This document shows, one piece after another, positions 1-11,138 of a stretch of 64,000 nucleotides of DNA. Within the stretch, counting starts at the first letter, position 1, and each line of letters begins with the position of its first letter. Both the position numbers and the translations under genes were made by a program. The notes under the pieces are model-generated. The model was not told the DNA's origin, did no database searches, and saw only the letters and a list, made by a program, of their open reading frames with translations. The stretch is from Zygnema cylindricum. Its lineage: Eukaryota; Streptophyta; Zygnematophyceae; Zygnematales; Zygnemataceae. The stretch is taken from assembly GCA_037447655.1 (NCBI GenBank), contig JBBHKE010002140.1:124001-188000 (forward strand), in the 5' to 3' direction.

Positions 1-956
1 GAAAGATCTTACGAGCAGATTTAACATGAATGATTTAGGGGAGGCTAAATATATTTTCGGAATTCAATTGGAAAGAGATAGGGGGAAGAGGATAATCACA
101 CTTACACAAGAAAAAGCTATCGGAAATATGCTTGAGAAATTTCACATGCAAAAGGCAAACAGTTGTACCACTCTTATAGACTTGAAGAAACTAAGATGGT
201 AGTGTAGAAGGAGGAGTGATGATAGTAGATGATCATGAGTCCAAAAACGAGACAATTTATGAAGTCTATTCCATACAGACAGTTTCTAGTAAGCCTGATT
301 TAATATATGAATTGTACTAGGCCAAACATAGCAGCAGCAGTTGGAGTCCTTAGTAGGAGTCTTAATGATCCTAGGAAGAGAGACTGGGAGGCAGCCAAGA
401 GAGTCATGAGATACATGGTGGGAACCAGAGATTTATTGTTGCACTTGGGAGGGGAGCACACTGACATCACTACTTCGAGTGATGCCAGTTATGGGAATGC
501 ACCTATGACAAGATGCACTTTTGGTTATGTGTTGTATGTGGGGGAAGGTGTTTGCTGCTGGAGTAGCAAGCAACAAAAGGTGGTTGCTTAGTCCACTATG
601 GAGGCTGAATATATGGCCTCTTGTTCTGCTGTGAAAGAGCTGATGTGGGTCAAGTCTTTATTGCAAGAACTGGGGTACATGAAGAAGGGAGTGCATGAAG
701 TGTTTTGTGATAATCAAGCTGCAATTGCAATTGCAGCCAAATCTAAAACATCATTTCAAGGCTAAGCATATGGATATAAGATTGAGTTTTGTGAGGGAAA
801 AAGTTGAAAACAAAATTGTGAATCTGGTGTATAGGGGTGATGGGGAAATGGTGGCTGATATGATGACAAAACTTGTGCCATCTCCTAAGTTAAAATATTG
901 TAGAGAAAAGTGTGGTTTAAAAGAGAAACTAAAATTAGACTAGAAAATAAGGGGAG
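1..956 (+). mobile_element. Ty1/Copia pol 3' fragment (upstream tandem copy)
   Basis: This is the 3' end of a Copia polyprotein: the end of the reverse transcriptase and the RNase H region (TRPNIAAAVGVLSRSLNDP, then the CWSSKQQKVVA motif, then EAEYMAS). It enters from outside the window. It is closely similar to 5095-6044, so it is a second copy of the same element. Stops interrupt it, for example TAA after YRQFLVSLI near 300 and TAG after KVVA near 589, so it is non-coding today. It ends in a purine run (AAGGGGAG) directly followed by TGTTGAAA, the expected polypurine tract and LTR start. Family assignment is secure; the left limit is unknown. Confidence 0.9.
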
Positions 957-1950
957 TGTTGAAATCACAGATTTAGGGAAGGTATTTTCTAGGTCTTAAT
1001 TAGGTAAAATAACTAAAAGAAAAAGCACAGGCAGCCTGCCTCCACCTTCCCTCTCTAGCCCCCATACTTGTTGTAGTCACTCAAGGAGACAGAGGGCGGT
1101 GGAGCCATGGCTGCCTCAGCTCCATGCTCCAGGCATGACTAAAGAGTGACCTAAGTCACTCTCAACAAAAAGGTTGATTCCGGCAGGACTCGAACCTCCG
1201 ACCGGTAGAGCATGGCTTAGTCGTCAGTTGTTAACACTTTGTCGTAGTAGTTCTTTAAGATACATAGTGTTTGATAGTTATTTTAACATTAGCAAGATCA
1301 TTAATTCGTTCCACGGAATAATAATAAGGACATAGAAACTAGTTGAGTTTTAGTGCGCACGGAACAATTATAACGGACATTTATTATTTTGGACGGCGAA
1401 CATTAAAAGCTGGTTTGGATCCGACGGTCCGCATCATCGCCGCGATCCCAGAATTGCTGCCTTGGCGGTTTTTGGACGTAACATGACATGTCGACACGTG
1501 GCAAGATATTATTGGGAAGCAGGAATCTCGGGGAGCGGGAGGGCAAGGCTGGAGGAGACACACGTCCACTCTATGGCCTTCTCGTACACAGGCCGTACAG
1601 AAAATACATCGGCCCTAGTACCCTTTTGTACTGTACAGTCTTCTAATTGTCTCGTATATCAGTAAATAGGGGTTGTGAGAGGGGTTTATGACTTAGAGGA
1701 TTAGAGAGGTAGCCGCCTCTCTCCCAACAAGCTTGTATAAATATTGGCATCTTTGCCACTTTATAACTAATTGTCTGATTGGGCATTTTCAGTGATTCTT
1801 TTGGTGTGGACCCAGGGGAGTCCAGACTGCACAAGGGTGCATTCACATTGTCTATTTGCCTGCTTGGGTAGCAGTGATCCAAATTGAAAGAGGACTAGCC
1901 AAAAGCTATCTAGAGACTTGCTGGATTTAGTGATCCAATAGGGGACACAG
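957..1950 (+). repeat. Copia long terminal repeat shared by two tandem copies
   Basis: A direct repeat of 6045-7012. It starts TGTTGAAA after the polypurine tract of the upstream copy. Shared landmarks are a CTTGTTGTAGTCACT block, a tRNA-like antisense block, a GTACA-rich promoter-like block, a TATAAATA box at 1735-1742 and a GGAGTCCAG.CTGCAC block. Similarity to the other repeat fades near 1950, where gag-like coding begins. The same LTR therefore acts as 3' LTR of the copy before it and 5' LTR of the copy after it. The right limit is approximate. No standard initiator-Met primer site follows it. Confidence 0.7.
1174..1245 (-). other. tRNA-like module (antisense) in the 5' LTR
   Basis: The minus strand reads like the 3' half of a tRNA, with a perfect RNA polymerase III box B (GGTTCGAGTCC, 1187-1197 on the minus strand) inside a T-arm-like stem. 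The corresponding module of the other LTR (6259-6330) keeps a D-arm-like segment as well. It sits about 15 bases after a CTCAACA that mirrors the LTR start. It is not a functional tRNA gene: the acceptor and anticodon arms do not fold convincingly by eye. Confidence 0.45.
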
Positions 1951-2299
1951 AATTGCATACAAGGCCGAGGAGTTGGGGGTGAGTTTAATAGAGATCTATA
2001 GAGCTGGTACGATTCAGGAGATCCGGTTGGCAGAGCAAAAGTTGGGAAATTATACTTATAAAGGGGGAAAGATGTTTGACTACTGTAATGATCTTTCTTG
2101 TTTGTATATGGAGATGGAGAGTGGCGGATGGACAGGTACAATGAAAATGAAAGTTAAAACTGTCATCATGAAGTTACCAAACGAGTATGAGAACATAGTG
2201 TACCGAGTACAAGAAATGACTGATAGTTCATGGAAATGGAATACTGTGGTCCGCATGATAATTGTCAAGGAGAATATGATTAAGATCAGGAGAGGAGGA
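1951..2299 (+). pseudogene. Copia gag fragment
   Basis: An open stretch in the same frame as the downstream pol resembles the central part of Copia Gag (UBN2-type): EIRLAEQKLGNYTYKGG, then LPNEYENIVYRVQEMTD and a segment like the usual W..VV..L..EE. The N-terminal part of Gag is absent because the LTR-like sequence abuts directly at about 1950. The C-terminal part is cut by a 340-base insert at about 2300-2638, beyond which the frame resumes with a basic, Gly/Arg-rich tail. It is a deletion derivative, not a complete gag. Confidence 0.65.
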
Positions 2300-2638
2300 A
2301 AGAGCGTTCATCGAATTAATCTACATGTAACGATTTATATATTTACCAAATCTAATATATCGTAATATGTGTCCTAGCCTAACGGTCAGAGCTAACGTCT
2401 ATGTGAAATTGGCGGACGGCAGGTACCAGGATCAATTCCTGGTTCCGGCAACTAACTTTTAGTAGATATATATAATCCACCCCATGTCTTCTCTAATGAG
2501 CTTTAGGCAGCCATGGCTCTAGCTCCCTATCAAGCCTTCAGTGACTACAACAAGTGTGGGGGCTTGGAGAAGGGAGTTAAGGACAGACTGCCTTTGCTTT
2601 TTTTCTATAAAGACCTAGAAAATACTCAAATATCAACA
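2300..2638 (+). repeat. Inverted copy of the LTR 5' edge with tRNA-like head, inside gag
   Basis: Read on the minus strand this block starts TGTTGATA and then repeats the order of motifs of the LTR start: TATTTTCTAGGTCTT, CTTGTTGTAGTCACTG, GAGCCATGGCTGCCT, then a tRNA-like segment. The 16 bases AAGACCTAGAAAATAC at its right end exactly complement the LTR sequence near 985-1000. On the plus strand the tRNA-like head spans about 2370-2450, with box A-like TAGCCTAACGG and box B-like GGATCAATTCC in a perfect CCAGG/CCTGG stem. It interrupts gag. A SINE-like unit or an inverted LTR fragment are both possible. Confidence 0.55.
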
Positions 2639-5600
2639 AATCGTGGAAGGGGTTCTTCCATAGGGAAGAAAAAGGCACTTGTGGTCACAAAAGTGACATG
2701 AGAAACCGAGGACGAGTCCTCTGAGGAGGATGGGGAGCTTCTTCTTGACTAGAGTGTCGAGGAGAAGGAGATCCCTCGGAGACAGAAGTGTGCCCTTGAA
2801 GCAATTCAGGAAGCTCCACAGGAAAGATGGATCATCAACTCAAGTGCATCCATGCATATGTGTCGTGACAAGGACCTCTTCACTAAGCTAAGGAAAATCC
2901 CTACTGTAGAAATAGAGTATGGGGATGGGAGAGTGGTTACTACAGATCTAGTGGGATCAGTAGATTTGAAAGTCTTAGTGGAGGGTAAGACTTCTATACT
3001 CACTTTCTCAGAGGTGCTCCATATTTCTCAGCTGAGTAAAAATCTTGTCTCTACATCTGTGTTAGATGACAAAGAGTTTGATACCTTCACTAGAAAGGGA
3101 GTCTTTACAGCTAAGTATGGGGATGAAGTTTACTTCAATGCACGTAAGGGTAGCCAAGGAATATTTAGGCTTAACCTGAGTAATGAAAAGAATAATGCCA
3201 ATTATGTTGGTGTCCCAAAGTTGATGATTTATCATAAACTGTTGGGGCATGTGCACTTTGATAGGTTGAGGGAAATGAAAAAGCTTGGTGTAGTAGAAGG
3301 CATTGAGTTCAGTGATAATGAAATGGTGGATGATTGTAGTGGCTGTGCCCAAGGTAAGGCTCACAGACTTCCTTTCCTTAAAGCCGCCACATATAGAGGG
3401 GAAAAGGTACTAGATTTAATCCACACAGATATATGGGGACCACCAAGGGTACACTCAGTTGGAGGGAAAAGGTATATGTTGACAATTAATGATGACTGGT
3501 CTAAGTACTCCAAAGTTTACTTTCTAAAAAAAAAGTCTGAAACACAAACTTACTTCAAAGAATATAAAGCTTGGAGTGAGAAGCTGCATGGAACCCCCAT
3601 TAAAAGAGTAAGGAGTGATAATGGGCGAGAATATACCTCTAACCAGTTTGAGGAATACCTGAGAGATCAGGGAGTTCAACACAAGAAAACCGTACCACAT
3701 AATCCACAACAAAATGGGGTAGCTGAGAGGTTAAACCGAACACTAGGAGATAGTGTATGCAATATGTTGGCTGACAAGAAAATAGGAAAGAGATTTTGGG
3801 CAGAAGCCATGAACTGTGCGAACTACATTAAGAACATAGTCCTTACCTCAGCAGTCAAAGGTATGACACCTTATGAGAGATGGGTTGGAAGGAAACCGGA
3901 TATCTCTCACCTTAACGTTTTCGGTAGCCAAGTTTACACTCTAGATACGGATAAGAAAAAATAGAAACTTGATGCTAAGGGAAAACCTTTATATTTTATG
4001 GGATATGATGAGGATGTCAACGGATATAGAGTCTATGACAAAGCGAAGCAAGATATCATTCTGGGCAAACACCTAGTTGTCATGGATGAAGGAAAGTCAA
4101 TTGACCCCTTCAAATATACGAAGAAGATAAGAATCAGGTTTGAGTCCGAAAGTAAGGAGAACTTTGTTTTTCCCGAAAAAGACATGAGTGAGACAGTGAT
4201 TGCAGATTCAGGGGAGATCCAGGATACAGGAGAGTTACCAGATACCTCACATACTCTTATGGATTTCGAGGAGACAAAAGAGGAGGAACCGGAATCATCT
4301 TCTATGGATAGGGGAGGGAATGAGACAGTAAGGAGAAATCCAAGACTTCCCTCTATTCCAGCGTCAAAGTATGAAGAGGGGAGAAGGAGCCGCAAAAGAA
4401 TACAAGAGAAATAGGCTGCTCACAAGGTAAATAAGCTATCTCATCCTGATGAGCCTTTGTCATATTTGGAGGCAATAAACAGCCCAAAAAATGACAGATG
4501 GATTAGAGCCATATATGATGAGATGGCTTCGATCATAGAAGCACATACTTGGGAGCTAACAGATTATCCTCCAGACAAAAAACCTATTGGTTGTAAATGG
4601 GTATTTAAGCTAAAACTAAACCTTGATAATACCATTGAAAGATATAAGGCTTGGTTGGTAGCAAAGGGGTTCACCCAAAAGGAGGGGATTGACTATGATG
4701 AGACATTTGCTCCACTTGTTCGTTTCCCATCAGTAAGGATTCTCCTTAGTCTACCAACAGCGGAAGACATGGAAATCCATCAGATGGATATTAAGACCGC
4801 CTTCATCAATGATGAGTTAGAGGAAAAAATCTTCATGCGACAACCAGAGGGTTTGTGGAGGTTGGAGAAGAGAGCAAAATCTGCAGACTCATAAAGTCCT
4901 TATATGGACTTAAGCTGGCTCCCCGACAAGGGAATAAGAAACTAGATGAGTTTCTCACTGGTCTGGGATATATCCGGATCAGCTCAGACCATTATACCTA
5001 TATGTTTGAAGATGAGGATGGTGTGATCTTTATTGCAATTTATGTGCATGATTTGCTGGTGTTAAATAAGTCTTTGGAAAAGATCAATAAGTTCAAGAAA
5101 GATCTTAGAAGCAAATTTGACATGAAATATTTAGGGGAGGCAATATATATTTTGGGAATTCAAATGGAAAGAGATAGGGGGAAAAGAATCATTAGACTCA
5201 CTCAGAAAGAAACAATAGGTAATATGCTTCAGAAATTCCAGATGGAGAAATCAAAATGTTGTACCACTCCCATTAACTTGAAGAAAATAAGTGATGGGAG
5301 TATTGAAGGAGGAGTGATAATCTTAGATGATCAGATGAGTCCAGAAAAGAGAATTTATGAAGTCTACTCCTTATAGACAGGTCCTAGGAAGTTTGATTTA
5401 CTTTATAAACTATACAAGGCCGGATATAGCGGCAAAAGAAGGAGTCCTCAGTAGGAGTCTTAACGATCCTAGGAAGAGAGATTGGGAGGCAGCCAAGAGA
5501 GTCATGAGATATCTGGTCGGAACCAGAGAGTTATGGTTGCATTTGAGAGGGGAGCACACTGATATGAGTGATGCCAGTTATGGGGATGCATCTATGAGAA

Positions 5601-6044
5601 GTTGCACTTCTGGGTATGTGTTGTATGTGGGGGAAGGTGCTTGTTGTTGGAGTAGCAACCAGCAAAAGGTGGTTGCTTAGTCTACTATTTAGGCAGTGTA
5701 TATGGCCTCTTGTTGTGCTGTGAAAGAATTGATTTGGGTAAAGTCATTGCTGTAAGAACTGGGGTATATGAAAGAGGGAGTGCATGAAGTCTTTTGTGAT
5801 GATCAAGCTGCAATTGCAATTGCAGCCAATCCAATACATCATTTCAAAGCTAAACATATAGACATAAGATTAAGCTTCGTAAGAGAAAAAGTTGAAAATA
5901 AAATTTTGAATCTTGTGTATAGACCTGATGAAGAAATAGTGGCTGACATGATGACCAAACCTGTGCCCTCTCCCAAATTAAAATATTGTAGGGAAAAATG
6001 CGGGTTGAAAGAAAAATGAAAACTAGACTAGAAAATAAGGGGAG
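2639..6044 (+). pseudogene. Ty1/Copia gag tail-protease-integrase-RT-RNase H, inactivated
   Basis: Domains in Copia order: gag tail (about 2639-2780), protease (WIINSSASMHMC near 2828; the usual catalytic Asp is Asn), integrase (HH then CSGC zinc motif 3229-3360; DDE core with HTDIWG, SDNGREY and NPQQNGVAE, residues present), RT (GCKWVFKLK near 4590, AFVNDELEE-like, SLYGLK near 4897) and RNase H up to about 6018. RT has YVHDLLV where Copia has YVDD, so a catalytic Asp is lost. In-frame stops occur at about 2699, 2750, 3962 and 4412, frameshifts near 4860 and 5350, and stops near 5678 and 5687. A purine-rich tract precedes the 3' LTR. The element cannot make its own enzymes. Confidence 0.9.
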
Positions 6045-7169
6045 TGTTGAAAATAACTAAAAAAGATTTAATATAATTATTTTCTTGGTCTAAATATATG
6101 AATAGAAAAGAGAGCGAAAGCAGTCAGCCTCCACCTATCTCTCTCCATCCCTCATACTTGTTGTAGTCACTGAAGGAGAGAGAGAGAGTAATAGAGCCAT
6201 GGCTGCCTCAGCTCCACCTGTGCAGTACAAGAGTGACCTAAGTCACTCTCAACAAAAGGTTCAGTCCAGCAGGACTCGAACCTCCGACCGGTAGAGCATG
6301 GCGTAGCCGTTCGCTCTAACCAGTCTGTCATAGAAGTTTGCTAGTGTATAAAGGGTTTGATAAATATTTAAACAGTGTTACGGTAGCTATTCCGATAAAC
6401 GGAAATACAAACATAGATACATAGAACGAGTTAAATACAATACGGATATGATTCCGCACTAAACAAATGAATCAAACATTGTTTTCGACGGTTGAGATCA
6501 AATACTAAATTCTATCCAACGGCGCGCATCATCGCCGAGATCCCAGAATGGTCACTTTCGCCACGTGGAGAGGTAACATTCGGTCGCGGGAATTCTGAGG
6601 AACATACGGACGGGTGAAAAGTGGACACGCGTCCGCTTAATGGCCTTGTCGTACAAAGGCCGTACAAAAAGTACATTGGCAGTAGTATTTTTTTGTATTG
6701 TACAGTGTTTTGATTGGTTCGTACAGTCAGTATATAGGGGTTGTGAGAGGGAGCTAGGACTTAGAAAAACCTGGAAGATGGTCTTCTCTCTCTTTGAGAA
6801 TTTGTATATATTGGCATCTTTGCCACCCTATAACTAATCCCCTGGTTGGGCGTTTTCAAAGATTCTTTTCCTATGGACTCAGAGGAGTCCAGGCTGCACA
6901 GGGGTGCAATCAAATTGTCAAATTATTTGCTTGGGTTGCCATTGAAAGTGGGTTAGCTAAAAACTATCTAGAGGCTTCTTGAATTCCGTAGTCCAATGAA
7001 ATACACATAATTGCACATGGCTCAACCACCCTCTCTATCTTTTAGTGACTACAACAAGTATGGTGGCTTAAGAGAGGAGGTGGAGGCAGGCTGTCCGCCC
7101 TTTTCTTTTCCTTTTTATACTGATATATTTCTACCTAGAAAATACTCTAGAAGTCTATTAATTTCAACA
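6045..7169 (+). repeat. Copia 3' long terminal repeat with inverted edge
   Basis: Begins TGTTGAAAATAAC after the polypurine tract and matches 957-1950 through the tRNA-like block (6259-6330, minus-strand box B at 6272-6282), the TATATA box at 6805-6810 and the GGAGTCCAGGCTGCAC block. Its last 150 bases (about 7017-7169) are an inverted copy of its own first 170 bases: CATGG, GTGACTACAACAAG, GGAGGTGGAGGCAGGCTG, CCTAGAAAATAC, and finally TTTCAACA. The repeat therefore starts TGTTGAAA and ends TTTCAACA with a long, not short, terminal inverted repeat. Confidence 0.65.
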
Positions 7170-7312
7170 TCCGTACTATGCCGTACTTCTTATTTTGTTT
7201 TTTTACGGAAAACAACATTACAGAGAGTCTTGCCAATATTCACCAAAAGTATGGGATTTAACAATGACCGTTGGATGTATTTTCGCGAAGCATTCGCTTC
7301 GAAAGTTTCTGC

Positions 7313-7348
7313 AATTGGTGATGTACCTCGCAAGGTACATCACCAATT
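7313..7348. repeat. Perfect 16-bp hairpin
   Basis: AATTGGTGATGTACCT is followed after the four-base loop CGCA by its exact reverse complement. No run of T follows immediately, and no gene is near, so a terminator role is not supported. It may be the centre of a foldback element. Confidence 0.85.
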
Positions 7349-7945
7349 ACATAATTTTTTAAGCCGCGACACGTTGGATAATAAGCATCTGTGTCAAGAT
7401 GACAACCAACGAAAATCAAAAAAATCTCGCACACGATATACGCATTCAAAAATCCAACAGAAAATACAAACGAAATCTGTAACGTACTTTCGTCACGCTA
7501 TTTGTGTTATCTCCCATTAGTCACACTATTTGTGGAAGCGCTCATTCGTCACGCAAAAAATAGAAACCCTTAAAAAATGAGGTGGCATCTGACAATGCGT
7601 CTTCAAAGAGTATAGAAGTTGTGTTGCACGATGACCTGGTACTCACGTACATGGTACAAAAATGAAGACTTTTGGTCGGTGTGAAAATCATTGACGATTT
7701 TCAATATCCGATCTCAACTCACGTGGTACCACTCAATTGTGAACACGTAGATTACAGACTCTGCGTAATGGAACTTCGTTCAAATTGTATCATTCTGTAA
7801 TGTTGGCCGTACAATTACAAAATGTCTTAATGGAACTTCACCCTTGGTGTTCAATAGGCTAATACCGATTGGCGGTGTACTGTACAGTAGTGTTCTGTAC
7901 TGTACAGTACTATACTGTTGTATTGTAGTGCTCTATATAGAAGAC

Positions 7946-8087
7946 CCTTTGCCGATATTCAATATGTACCTACTTTTAGGTGTCTGATATTCAATACATC
8001 GCTTCCATATATCGACGCCTTTGCCGATATTCAATATGTACCTACTTTTTGGTGTCTGATATTCAATACATCGCTTCCATATATCGT
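7946..8087. repeat. Two-copy 72-bp tandem duplication
   Basis: The block from TTTGCCGATATTCAATATG to CGCTTCCATATATCG occurs twice in a row with a spacing of 72 bases (GCCGATATTC at 7951 and 8023) and very few differences. The length divides by three, so a chance open frame runs through both copies. Confidence 0.85.
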
Positions 8088-8270
8088 CAAGCTCCAGTTA
8101 ACGATATTTTCAGGTATATCCGATATACATGAGGGTAATTATATGCCACAATATATCGAAGCGAAGTTGGGTTCCATAAAATTTTAAAAAGCTGTCACGG
8201 GGGAGGGGAGTGGGAAGGGGAAATCATCCGTACGAATTACTGTACAATATTTACAAGCAGACACCTACCG

Positions 8271-8493
8271 TACACCGCCTATCGCTATTAGCGTCAATAA
8301 CGCTAATTCGGTGCCCCCTAATTTTTTTTTCAAATTCTCAAATAGAAATATCCATACTATTTAAAAACAACCCTAATTTCTAATTAGAGTAAATGATTTA
8401 CCCTAAAATTGTGAAATTCCCAATTAGCGTTAATAATGCTAATTTTTCTTTTACGCTATTTATTCATTTACGCTAATAGCGATTGGCGGTGTA
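8271..8493. mobile_element. MITE, Tc1/mariner-like, copy 1
   Basis: Terminal inverted repeats of about 24 bases: TACACCGCCTATCGCTATTAGCG on the left and its near-complement ending GATTGGCGGTGTA on the right. The interior (AATAGAAATATCCATACTATTTAAAA, CCTAATTAGAGTAA-like, CCAATTAGCGT) is shared with the copies at 37844 and 61289. There is no coding capacity. TA flanks fit a TA target duplication, shown directly at the 37844 copy. Confidence 0.85.
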
Positions 8494-9390
8494 CTGTACC
8501 TCCCATCAAATATATAGTAATAATTTTTGCTGGTCTCGGAGCGATGTATCGATTTCGTTGCAAATTGTACTTTAATTTCTTCATTTTCTCATACGGTTGT
8601 AATTTCTCGTTACAACACTCAGCTTTTGAAGGATGTGACAACAAAAAACCTTTAGTTAAATATATGTTAAGTGTTAACAAGACGTTCTACATATAGTCTT
8701 TGTGGAAATTATTTAAGTAGTCGAAGCTATAATGCAAATTTAGTTTTAAGAATGATATTAATATCGAATGTCAAAAACTCGCAACATTACAAACCAAAAA
8801 TATGCAAATGTTTGTCATTCTCAATATTTAAATATTATACGGATTTCATTATGATCATATCCTTGAAACTAATGATACGATATGGTATGGAACAACACAC
8901 CGCCCATCATTACTAGGTTTAAGGATTTATTGGAGTTGTAATAATATTATAATTAATGATACTAATTTAGGTTAAGGGACGTGGCTGATTGTAATCGACG
9001 TTATTAAATAGTGTTATAAACACTAGTTTATGATTTGTCGCCAAAAAAAGTCACCGCGGGAATGGTAGCATTGGCTCTAGTAACGGCGGTTGTGTAGTGA
9101 TTACACTATCAAAGTTTTTCAAGGAAATAATACAAATTGTACGTATTTTTGGCTAAACTTAGCTATATCCCTACATTGCACAATTTACCATCAATATTAT
9201 GCTAAAATCAAACTATTTACCATAAAAAAGCTTAATTCGTGGCTTCGATGATTCTTTTTTATTCGTGGATATTTTTCCTCGATTTGGAGGAGGGTTTCCC
9301 CAACGGATTTTTACCCCTCTCTTCCCCGACCAACCTCTAAACCGACAAGAGGGGGATTATTTCCCACGTTAGAGTGCCCCTTTATATCTT

Positions 9391-11138
9391 CAAGATTTGG
9401 CATTCCGTATCCACCATGCCTTAACTCCAAAGCGTTCGGATCCTATATTGGTCATGGACTTTTACATACCTCTTTGCAAGGGTTACCAAACTTTATCATT
9501 CACCAATCGTGCCCTAAACTTCCCTCAAGGCTCTCATCTCTTTAAGGTCCCATACTTCACGAAAGGTGTGACCTATGGGGTGTGTGAATACAAAATTGTA
9601 TGCTTGCTTAGTGTTTTCAGATACATGGATTTTGGAGGAGCTCGCACTTTTCACCACCGTGCACGCCATGTCGAATAATACAGTGTGGTGAGAAGAGGTA
9701 CATAGCAGATCGCGAAGAGCATAGTGGTACCGCTGAACGTGTGCCTTCAACGTCGCGAATGTTCTTGGCAACCTTGGTGTAACAACATGAGTTATTACAA
9801 AAGGAGAACAACGAATCAAGGAAAATAATACATGTGGGTCACACTTTCATGGTGGAAGTTCTAACGCGAGGAAAAATAACTTGTCGCGCGCATACTTAGG
9901 TGGTTGGACTACGTTTATCTTTGAGCGAAACATGTGGACTCCGGTGTGTGGAGGAAAGGAAAGAGTGGAGAAAAGGAGAGGGGAATCTAAAGACGACGGA
10001 CTGATCTCCCTTTTTGGTAACTTCGTTTGTATGGTGGGAATTGGAGAAATAACACTAACAAGCTTACCCTCATGTTTTTACATTTTGACCATAAATTATG
10101 TTTTCAATGTAGTTATGAGGTATGCGTCCAAAAAAAGTGTTTGCCTTCTTGTGTAAAAAATTGTATGGTCAACGTTAAGTAAGTAGAAGAGATTGTGGTT
10201 GATTGTCGATACCAACAAATTCGTGAAAATGATAGAAGGCTTTAGAACATGTGATGAAAAACGTTGAGTTTTTTTTCTAATGCAAATTGTCAATCTTGAA
10301 GTCAACCTATGTGTATTATCCGGTTAGTTGGAATATCCCGCTTGTACCTTAAGATTTAATCCATGGAGGACATTAACAATTGTGTGAGAACTGGCCTACC
10401 TCATGGGCCTTTACATCTCACAGCCCTCACATTGAGTGCCTTGAATTAACCTTCCAACAAGATAAAAGTATTAGATTTCGTCTTCTTTGCTCCAATGAAA
10501 AACCTAGGGGATTTCAGATGACGTCACCACCTCACGTCCCATCGTGCTTGGGATCTGGCGGACCAGCGGCAGGTCGGGTTGTGACGCGACTAGGCGGCCG
10601 CTAAATCTGATGGCCGCGAGATACGGCACAGCAGTCGGCCGCAGAGGCGAAGAAGAGCGTCATCGGCTGACTTCTCCGTTAAACGGCTCGTAGCCAGCCT
10701 CCAAAAAAAGGCCCAAGTTCCGCGGCAATCAGAATTTCAAATTTAACATTTGTACGTTTTCTAAAGAAAGATTCCGTACGCCTAGTTTGGGCGTCCTGAT
10801 TTGGAGTTAACAAACGAAATTTAGCGAGGTCAAATTAAAAGTTCAGATTTGTTGACGTCATGTGCATCCTAAAGTTAACTGAAATACACATAGAATGGAT
10901 GATGAGAAAATCGGCCAAATCTGAAAGATTGGCCACTAGGGATGATGATGATGGTCAACCATGGCGGCCATGTCCGTGGCGGTAGTAACGACGCTTTTCG
11001 TCGAATAGAATGACAGGCAAAGACAGGTTCGGATATAAATCGATTCTTCCAGAACGATATTTCGAATGATTAGGGCAAATCGTCTACATCGGAGACGTCT
11101 TATTTGTTTTGTTAAATTTTCCATCTTCCCTGCAAGTC
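9391..11138. other. Intergenic region upstream of the FHA-RING gene
   Basis: Open frames at 9397-9678 and 10380-10604 show no recognisable domain and I do not call them genes. From about 10500 the base composition becomes more GC-rich with CpG and GGCCGC words (10560-10700), which may reflect the promoter side of the downstream gene. No clear TATA box was picked out. Confidence 0.4.

Larger units (their letters stand above)
7170..9390. other. AT-rich intergenic block with small repeats
   Basis: No gene is seen. The block is rich in GTAC and CGTAC words. It holds the hairpin at 7313-7348, a solo MITE-like end at 7855-7879 (GATTGGCGGTGTA), a GTACTGTACAGTAC cluster at 7877-7911, the duplication at 7946-8087 and the MITE at 8271-8493. 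Short open frames lack any recognisable domain. Confidence 0.6.

Noticed and set aside
1174-1245. Functional tRNA gene
   Set aside because: Box B is good, but the T stem has a mismatch in the sister copy and no convincing acceptor or anticodon arm can be drawn.
7313-7348. Transcription terminator
   Set aside because: The hairpin is perfect but no gene ends nearby, and bacterial-type terminators do not apply here.
9397-9819. Overlapping open frames on both strands near 9.4-9.8 kb
   Set aside because: There is no family resemblance, no intron context and no neighbouring regulatory signal. They may be chance frames or an old transposon remnant.
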